From NCBI GenBank assembly GCA_047618185.1, contig JBLHKZ010000070.1:1-22090 (forward strand): a stretch of DNA of 22,090 bases. Direction: 5' to 3'. Below are positions 1 through 7,700 of this stretch, in pieces (within the stretch, counting starts at the first letter, position 1; the number at the start of each line of letters is the position of its first letter). Source of the DNA: JAYPEY01 sp047618185. Its GTDB lineage: Bacteria; Verrucomicrobiota; Verrucomicrobiia; Limisphaerales; JAYPEY01. The position numbers and the translations under genes are program-made. The notes below the pieces were generated by a model. It made no database searches. It had not been told where the DNA came from and was given only the letters and a program-made list of their open reading frames with translations.

Positions 1-1293
1 CTGCCATTGGCCGCCAGCGCCGCGGACTCCAATCCGCCCGATCGCCTCACCTACCAGAGTTTCCTCGTGGACGCCAACGGCCTGGCTCTCGGCAACAGCG
101 CGCCGAAGAACTATGACGTGGTTTTCAGGATCTTCGCCGCGCAGACCGGCGGAGTGGCCAAATGGACCGAGCAGCAGACCATCACGGTGGACAAGGGCTA
201 TTTCAGCGTGCTGCTGGGCGAAGGCGCCCAGGTGGCCAGCGACCTCCGGCCGCCTCTCTCCCAGCTCTTCACTGGCGCGGACGCCTCGGATCGCTATGTG
301 GAGATCACGGTGAAGGGCATTGGCGGCGGCGGTTCCGATTCGACCATCACGCCGCGCTTGCGGCTGCTGACATCTCCCTATGCCTTCCTCGCTCGGAATG
401 CCACGGCCCTGGTCAGCCAGAACGGCGCCAGCCTGGTCACCACCGCCAATGGCGCACTCACCGTCAACGGATCGATTGCCGCGACATCGATCTCCGCGAC
501 CTCGATCACCGGCAGCGGCGCCGGATTGAGCGGTTTGACGGCTGGTCAGATTCCGAATCTGGACGCCTCCAAGATCACCAGCGGAACCCTGGCTGACGCC
601 CGGATCCCGAATCTGGCCGGAACAAAAATCACGTCCGGAACGGTGGCCGACGCACGGCTCTCTTCCAACGTGGCGCTGCGTAATTCTCCCAACACTTTCA
701 CGCAGACTCAGAATTTTATCGGCGACATGAAGGCTTTCGGGAATCTAAGCCTCGAAAGCGGTTTTTCCAGGGTGAACATCAACACACCAGCGAATACGGT
801 TGCGACGATTACTGCGAAAGCACAGCCCGGTGATGCTTACCTTCTATATCTCGAATCCTCCAGCGATGTCGGTTTTTTTGTTCGCTCGAACGGTGATGCC
901 GTGGCGAATGGCAATATCCAGGCCGTCGGCAACATCACGGCCAACGGCAAGTCGGTCGCGGTCGGGGAGGAGACTCTGCGCATTGTGCGGGGAATCATCA
1001 ACCTCCCCACGATCACCACTACCCAAAGCGCCGGAGAAAAAGGGACTGGATACACCGTTCAGAAGGTGACCGTTGCCGGGGTCAGTTCGCTCTGCTGGAG
1101 AATCCGGTTTACCCAGTCGTTTTTGGGTGTTCCAAGTTGTACCGCCAACAGCCTTGGGCAGTTTGACTACGACAATCATATTGCGATTCTAGAGGCAACT
1201 TCCGGCTATGTGACGCTGGCGAGTGTTGATAACGATGGCACTCTCTTTCAAGACAATGATAAAATCAGCTTCATCGTGGTCGGTCCGCGGTAA
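1..1293 (+). CDS. Phage-tail-fibre-like secreted protein, 5' end cut by window edge
   Basis: The reading frame is open from the first base, and the first codons (LPLAASAADS) read like the end of a signal peptide, so probably only about 20 residues are missing. A TTG at 7 is a possible but unlikely start. Residues 14-130 (counted from the TTG) form the head domain common in verrucomicrobial fibre-like proteins: a TYQSFLVDANG opening and an SPYAFLARNA close. Next comes a fibre-type segment with two 18-residue repeats (IPNLDASKITSGTLADAR and IPNLAGTKITSGTVADAR). A beta-rich body follows, ending FIVVGPR, with a GEETLRIVRG motif that often opens the C-terminal domain of this group. No endosialidase-type chaperone domain is visible. 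The head is about 65-68% GC and the body about 48-53%, which suggests module exchange. Likely an exported, possibly surface-attached fibre; the function is unknown. The head resembles that of the kelch protein at 11211-12887. Confidence 0.75.
   Translation: MPLAASAADSNPPDRLTYQSFLVDANGLALGNSAPKNYDVVFRIFAAQTGGVAKWTEQQTITVDKGYFSVLLGEGAQVASDLRPPLSQLFTGADASDRYVEITVKGIGGGGSDSTITPRLRLLTSPYAFLARNATALVSQNGASLVTTANGALTVNGSIAATSISATSITGSGAGLSGLTAGQIPNLDASKITSGTLADARIPNLAGTKITSGTVADARLSSNVALRNSPNTFTQTQNFIGDMKAFGNLSLESGFSRVNINTPANTVATITAKAQPGDAYLLYLESSSDVGFFVRSNGDAVANGNIQAVGNITANGKSVAVGEETLRIVRGIINLPTITTTQSAGEKGTGYTVQKVTVAGVSSLCWRIRFTQSFLGVPSCTANSLGQFDYDNHIAILEATSGYVTLASVDNDGTLFQDNDKISFIVVGPR
550..657 (+). 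repeat. Two tandem 54-bp units coding 18-residue fibre repeats
   Basis: Unit 1 is 550-603 and unit 2 is 604-657. Both encode IPNL-x3-KITSGT-x-ADAR; the differences are conservative (DAS/AGT, L/V). Such repeats are usual in trimeric fibre shafts. The drop in GC begins directly after the second unit. Confidence 0.85.
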
Positions 1294-1422
1294 GGAACGC
1301 TCAAACGAAACTTCCCGTGCTCCCTCACACCCTAATTCGTGAGCCAAAAGGAAACCCTCCGGCTCCGCTGGAGAGACTCCTAAAGGTTGACTTATGCGGC
1401 AGTCACTCGTCGTCGTTTCTTT
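1294..1422. other. Intergenic stretch with two small hairpins after the fibre gene
   Basis: No gene is supported here. Two stem-loops follow the fibre stop codon. At 1324-1343 a CTCAC/GTGAG stem encloses a 10-nt loop. At 1357-1373 a 7-bp stem (CTCCGGC/GCTGGAG, one G-T pair) encloses TCC. Either could help end transcription, but no T-run follows them. Open frames across this region (for example 1317-1766 plus or 1189-1500 minus) show no recognisable protein. Confidence 0.4.
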
Positions 1423-1574
1423 CCGGGGAGCGCGCGCGCCTCGCGTGCTCTCATTGGCGCCTCGCCGATGAGCCATGGCGCGCAGCGGCTTGGATTTCAC
1501 ACGCGTCTACGGCGGGAACCGGAAAATTCGGCGGGGCGCCAAATTCAACACGCGAGGGCGCGTATGCTCCCCGG
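1423..1574. repeat. Palindromic element with ~46-bp imperfect terminal inverted repeats
   Basis: The left arm, 1423-1468, matches the reverse complement of the right arm, 1528-1574. Both arms begin CCGGGGAGC, then share CGCGCC, TCGCGTG, TTGGCGCC and CGCCGA in the same order with a few substitutions and a single-base offset. The unmatched centre is about 60 bp. The element carries no credible gene: both arms give similar nonsense peptides (RGARAP / RGAYAP) on the minus strand. It resembles the small non-autonomous palindromic repeats (MITE- or REP-like) dispersed in verrucomicrobial genomes. No target-site duplication is obvious, and no second copy is seen in this window. Confidence 0.65.
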
Positions 1575-1762
1575 AGAATGCCTGGCCTACGGGTAGCTGT
1601 GGACTTCGCAGGCAAGTTGAGCGGGAAATCAGCCAGCCGCTTTGAGCGGCTCACAACCTATGCAAGCCATCGGTTTTACCGGTGGCATCTGACTTCACAC
1701 GGCAGCCATTCAGGCTTTCGAACCTGTCGCCCATTCACAGGCGACATCGATTCTCTTTTCTT
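1575..1762 (+). promoter_or_regulatory. Hairpin-rich putative 5' leader of the giant gene
   Basis: Four stems lie in order. TGCCTG/CAGGCA pairs 1579-1584 with 1609-1614. AGCCGC/GCGGCT (1635-1651) is perfect with a 5-nt loop. GCCATCGG/CCGGTGGC (1666-1686) has one wobble pair and a TTTTA loop. TGTCGCC/GGCGACA (1725-1746) is perfect with an 8-nt loop and ends 16 bases before the ATG at 1763. CAGG at 1711-1714 can also pair with CCTG at 1723-1726, which would compete with the last stem. No Shine-Dalgarno site precedes the ATG. The stretch could be a regulatory leader or the edge of a dispersed repeat. It matches no riboswitch family that I can name with confidence. Confidence 0.4.
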
Positions 1763-4700
1763 ATGAACCGGCTTATACGCTTCATGGCGGCATTCATCCT
1801 GGCAACATCCGCCTGCCTGTCTGTTCGGGCGGTTGAACCGACGCCGCTGGAGATCCGCCAGCATCTCGTCCCGAACAACCTGCAGTCTGATTTCGGTGTT
1901 CCGATCGGGGGGGACGCGCCCGCGGGCAACGAATCCGCAGGGTCTGTCAATCCACCGGGGCTGAACCAGTTTCAAGGACTGGTTTCCTTTGGCGCCATTC
2001 CCGGCCTGACCTCCAATGAATGGCGGACCGTCAGCGGCTCCGCCGTTCTAAATGATGGAATGACGGAGTTCAGCGCCGCTGTCGCCCAGCAAATGAGACT
2101 GCCGGTGGCGCGCTCGAACGGCGTGGTGACGATCGTGCAACGACGGGCGCAAATCGGCGCCACTTACCAAAGCCGCCAGGTCTCCTTTCAATTTGGCAGT
2201 GTGATTGAGGTCCCGGAAACCGATGAAGACGGGCTGCTGCTGACCGAGGTGGTCTCGACTGCCTACTGGCTGCCGGAACCGTATACGACCGCCGATCATG
2301 CCGGCGAATCCTACTACTGGAGCCCCAACTCGGGGCAGGTGTTCGCGATCCAGGCGGGACCGGTGTCCGTGACTTGGAAAAAGGCCGTTCCTTACAGCGA
2401 GGCAAACTTGCCGGGAAGCTACATGAACGTGAACGGGTTTGTGGGCGGCGAGCAACAGATTCCCAACTTCGAAACCAACGGCGCGAATATCTTCCTGCTC
2501 CATACCGCCCGTTATGTCGCATCCGGGAGCGCGGTGAAAGCCCCCCGGAAAATGTATTGGACCGAGCGTGAGTTCCGAACGCTCGGAAAACCGGTGGCCG
2601 TGCCGACGGCCCGGGTGGGCGCGGTGACCATCGTCTACAACAGCAATTTCCCGGAAGCGGTGACGAATGAGTTTCGCGGTCCCGGCTATACCAGCCCGAC
2701 CGTGGGCACGACGAATCAGCCGCTGCCGGAGTTGCGCACGCTCTGGTACGACCCGGCGCAGGGCGCCATGTTTGCCCACAACCAGGAGGGCCGGGTCTTT
2801 CTTGAACTTCTGGGCGATCCGCGCACCGACGGCAGCCGGCAGCATCTGGGTTTTGAAATCGTGGATGTGTTCAAGCAGCCGATCCCGGTGGATGTGCCCA
2901 TTGAACTCGGGGAGCGAATCCTGCCTCCCGCGCCGGGGGCACTGGACGCGCTTTTCCCCGAGCCGGTCCAGCCCCAGGGGCAGGGCGTGTCCTTCGCGCA
3001 TCAGCGCAACCTTGCCGGCGTGGATGCCGTCGAGCTTTACGCCACCCGGGAAACGCGCAACCAGAACGACTATCTGGTTCACTGGCTGGAGGCGGGCCAA
3101 CAGGGGCTCAAATGGCCGGAGCTGTTTGCGCGCTACCAACTTTCCTGGCCGACGGACGAGGCCCGCTACAGCCACTTCGTCCGTCCCCTGATCGCCACCG
3201 AGGCCGAGGCCCGCGAAACGGCGGTGGCATTGGCCACGGAGAACGTGCCGACCATCGAGTATCAGGATCCGCTCGACCGACCGCGCGCCAAATTCACCGA
3301 GGATTTCAGATTCTACACCTGGCTGGACGAGACCCAGCCCGCGCACCGAACGCTGCTGCGTTTCACTTCGGATGACAATGTCGCCTTCGAACGGGTTTTT
3401 TCCTGGCTCGACACGAGTCTTAAGAACGAGAGTTTCGACGGCACGGTCGCCACGAATTTGACAACCGTGGCCGATGTCCTGGCCTATCCCGACGCCCTGG
3501 CGACATATCAGTCTGATCTGGCCGACCACAACGTCAGCGTGGCCGTGGTCAACTATGCGAATTACCTGGCGGCGCGCACCCGCGGCGTGAACGGCGTCTG
3601 GAAACTCTATGTCACCGACGACGCCAGTGGGGATAGCGGATCGATCGACGCCTGGCGGCTTGAGGTCCTGACGGACAGCGGCCAGTTGATCTTCCAGAAC
3701 TCAGACGGTCTCACCATCCCCAGCAGCGGTCCAGCCACACCCGATTTCCCCTCCACAATCACGGTGGCGGGGGTAAACGACTCAGTGATCCGGGTGTCAG
3801 TATTGGTTGTTGGGTTTTCGCACACGTATCCGGACGATCTTGACATCTTCCTAGTGTCGCCCGCAGGGAAGGTGTGCGTATTGATGTCTGACGCCGGGGG
3901 CGGCAATCCCGGCTTTGCAGGCATCAACGCGGGATTCCAGGATGGTACATCTACGCTTCCGGATGCAACGCCGCTGGGAAATTTTTATTACACTCCGGCT
4001 AATTTCGGAGGCTCGGAAGAAGCTGCGCCTCCGGGCGAAACAGGACCCGTTCTTACCACCCTCTCAGCTTTGCTCCTTCCGGCGCCGACTGTGGTGACCG
4101 AACCAATCGCTCCGATCGCCCCCACGGAACCGACATTCTTTCCCGACCGGTTCACCGCGCCGCGCGTGATCGATGCGACCGTGGACGTCGGACAGCGCAT
4201 CGGACCCCCGGCCGGAGAACAGGGAGCGACCGGCGCCTACCTGGCCGGCCATATCAATCAGCGCGAGGGAACCTCGTTCAATCCGGGAGCCTACACCGAT
4301 CCATTGGCCGGCGGCTTCGAGGCGGCGAATCAGGGGGCGATTATTCCCGTGAACGCCGTTCCCGGCTCCGACCGATTGGAAGTCCTTTGGTTTCGGCGCA
4401 ATGCGGCCAGCGCGGGATTCAACGCGGCCAACGCGGCCAGCGGCTTCCGGACGATTTACTGGCCGTCGGTCATCGGTCGTTACAACCTTCAATGGCCGGC
4501 GAGTCCCCGCGAGATTGTCCTGGCCAGCAAGCTGGGCAGCGGGACGCTTGATCCTTTGGAAGCTGTCGGCTCGATCTACCGGCAGCCGGACGCATCGGCG
4601 GCGGGATACAATCCCAACGAAGAGCACGCGATCATGAGCGGCGGCATGGCCTTTGCCACGCGGGACGATCTGAATCTCACGGGCGGCGCCATTCCGGCGG

Positions 4701-7700
4701 TTCTGACGGGCGCGTCCGCGACTTATTCTTCGGCTCCCTTTGTCCTGTTGGATTACACGGCGGCGGACGGTCGTCCGGCGATGTCGGCGTTCAACGTTCT
4801 GCGTGAGAAACCTTCGGCGGGCTGGGTCTTCGACTACATCGAGCCGGCAGGGCGTCTGCTCCAACCGCCTCCGCCCTTGTCGTTCCTGGCGGATCCCGTC
4901 GAAGGGAGCGGGGACACGGCGATCAACTACAATCGGGAGCCGATCGGCGGCGACGGCGATTTGCCGGTCGGCTGGACGGGCGCGCTGGAGTCCGGGATCT
5001 ACAGCAATTATGTGCAATTCACCTATCGCGACCGGAATCAGGATTTCTGGATCTATCGCGGCCTGCACTCGGGGCCGCCCGTGTTGGAGGCCGGCGCCTA
5101 CGACACGGAGGCGGCGGGCTTTGGCTCTCTGCCTGCGGGCACGGCGGTCGTGGGGCAGCCTTTTCAATACACGGTTCACGTTTCGCGGGAGGATCGCTAC
5201 CTGGGTCTGACCAACAACACCGTGCTTCCCGGAGGCTTGACGATCGACGGGCTGTCGATTGCGGGAACGCCCTTGTCGCCGTCGAGCGCGGCCAATTTGG
5301 AATTGGTCGTCTACGATCTCTACGATCACACCCGGGTGACCAACACCCTGAGTCTTACGGTCATCGCCAGTGGCTCCGTCATCGCGCAGGCGCCGCTGCT
5401 GCTCAACTCCACGAACAGCCACACGGGCAGCATCGTCACCTTCTCCGATCGACCGCCCAGCCTCGCGGCCTCGCCCGCGCCGACGAACAGTTTTACGATG
5501 CGGTACTACTACAAGACCGACGCGAAGTTTGACTGGCCGGGGCATCCCAATCCGCCCGCGACCGGGAGCATCGTTCCGTATCTCCGCCCGGCGGGCAGCA
5601 TGGACGATCCCGGTTCGAAGGAAACCGCGGCGCTGGATATTGTCTATCGCCCGGTCTGGCCCGTGCTGGACGCCGGCAACCGGCCGATCGCCACGCTGCC
5701 CTTTGGCGGAACGCTCACCGTGCCGGGCTCCGACTTCCCGGGCTTGCCGGGCGTGCGGGACTTCAAGACCGCCCGTGTCCTCTACCAGCAGTCCATCGGC
5801 CTGAATGTCACAGACGCGCCGTCCAGCGCGGTGTTGCATGACGCGACACGCGGAAAATTCTCAGATTTGGAGGACGCCGGACTGGACGGCATTCCCGCCA
5901 GTGTGCGCGCGGACTTGTATCAGGGGCGCTATTACTTCCCGAATCTGCCGCCGCATCTGGCCACCCGGCTCTACATGGATCCCAATCGCGGCGCGAGCGG
6001 CAGCCTCGTTCTCACAGGCGAGTTCAAGGAGGACCGTTACCTGCTGCTGAATGTCCTGCGCGGGACGGATCTGACGGACGCCTTCAATCTTTGTCCGCCC
6101 GCGGACGCCCTCAACCATACGAGATGGACCAACGCGATCGGCTCGCTGAGCACGATCCTGGAGACCTTTGCCGAGAATCCATCCGTCCCCGGCGACTACA
6201 ACTATGTGAAGACCGAATTGAACGACCCGGTGGGCGTTCAGGAACTGGCCGAAATCGTCAGCGACAACGTGGCCGTCGATTCCTATGCGCTCAGCGCCAC
6301 CGGGCCGGGCAGCGGTTATGTGACGCTGGTCGAGGCGGGGGGCAATGGCAAATTTACCCAGCCGGGCGACCCGGTCTCGCTCCATGTCTTCAAGATCGGC
6401 GGATCGCTGTTCAACGGCGATCTGGCGATCATCGAATCGGACAATCCATTGAGTGAATTGATCTCCTTTCAGCACACGGCGGATCTGGCCGGACGCTTCG
6501 ACGAGTTCGAGTATCAATGGAAGATCGCCGCGCCCGTGGACGGCCAACCTCCCGCGAATCTGGCCGGCGACTACCAGGATCTCGTGATGGGCGGGAATCT
6601 TCCCCGGTATACGCTCGGCGGCGCCGGGGTCGAGGCGCTCGGCGACAACTATCTGACGCTCCGCTATCGTCCCCTCAACGCGACGCACCCGCTGTATGAC
6701 GCGCGCCCGGCGGCCACCGCCACCAACTGGTCCGACTGGACAACGCCCCGGCTGGCGGAAGGCTGGATCAAGCGCGTGCTCGCCGGGATCAATCCCTTCA
6801 ACCAACGCACCAGCGATCTCTTCAACAACCAGGTCAACACCGACGTGAGTCTGATCACCCAGGCCGGCGGACGCTGGGAGGGCGATGTGGCGTTGAACAG
6901 CGACACCATCAACAACTACGGCCTGATCGAGATCTACGAGACGGTGCTGCGGCGCGGACGCTCGCTCAGCATTGAATCGGGATTCAACTACGGTCCCGCC
7001 AACGACGCGCTGTTGCTGGCCGCCGGGTATCTCAACGATCTCTATATGCTGGTGGGCAACGAGGCCAAAGCGGACGCCGCCAATCCCACCATCGGCATCG
7101 GCACGGCCGACAACACCTATGGCGACATCGCCACCGCGCTGTTTTCGTTCAAGGGCCAAGTGCCCACGCTGTTGGAGGAGGAGCTGGCGCTGCTGCGCGG
7201 GCGGGACGATTTCCTCGTGCCCGGTGTGCAGGAGGCTCCCTACTACAATCGACTGCCGTGGAACTACACGCGAGGGATCGACTCAGGCGAGGCGGTCTAC
7301 GCGGTCAATTACAACATCCAGGAAAACCCGAACCAAGATCCCGATGGCGTCATCAACGCGGATGACGCCGAGCTGATGTTTCCGCAAGGGCATGGCGACG
7401 CCTATGGTCACTATCTGACCGCGCTGAAGGGGTATTTCTCGTTGCTGATCAATTCCAAGTTTGACTGGGTCCCACGCGTCGAGGCCGTGAATATTCAGGG
7501 CAAGGCCGTGTCGGTGGATTATCAGGACGAGCGCAAATTCGTCAGCGCTGCCGTGGCGGCCGCCGACGCCGGACGGCAGGTCTTCGATCTGACCTGGCGG
7601 AAGGATTTTGAATCGGTTGAGGACGCCGGCTGGGAACACTTCAGCGCCGAACGCGTCAACGATCGGCGGACGCCGTCGGCCACCCGCCACTGGGGCATGG

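Noticed and set aside
1600..1700. c-di-GMP class I (GEMM) riboswitch
   Set aside because: GGCAA near 1611 and TGCAAGCC near 1661 recall GEMM, but the conserved GGACGCAAAGCC and the long third stem with its tetraloop receptor are not there. A covariance-model search would decide.
1682..1762. Extra 27 codons at the start of the giant frame
   Set aside because: The signal peptide begins at 1763, and the upstream stretch is a hairpin-rich non-coding sequence.
1317..1766. 149-codon plus-strand frame in the intergenic gap
   Set aside because: It crosses the inverted-repeat element and the leader hairpins and gives no recognisable protein.
4392..4446. Short AACGCGGCCA repeats
   Set aside because: In-frame Ala/Asn-rich codons (NAASAGFNAANAAS) explain them; too short and local to be a separate element.
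2048..7159. Long minus-strand open frames (493, 591 and 432 codons) under the giant gene
   Set aside because: Arg-rich compositions without domains, lying opposite a well-supported coding frame in GC-rich DNA; they are shadows.
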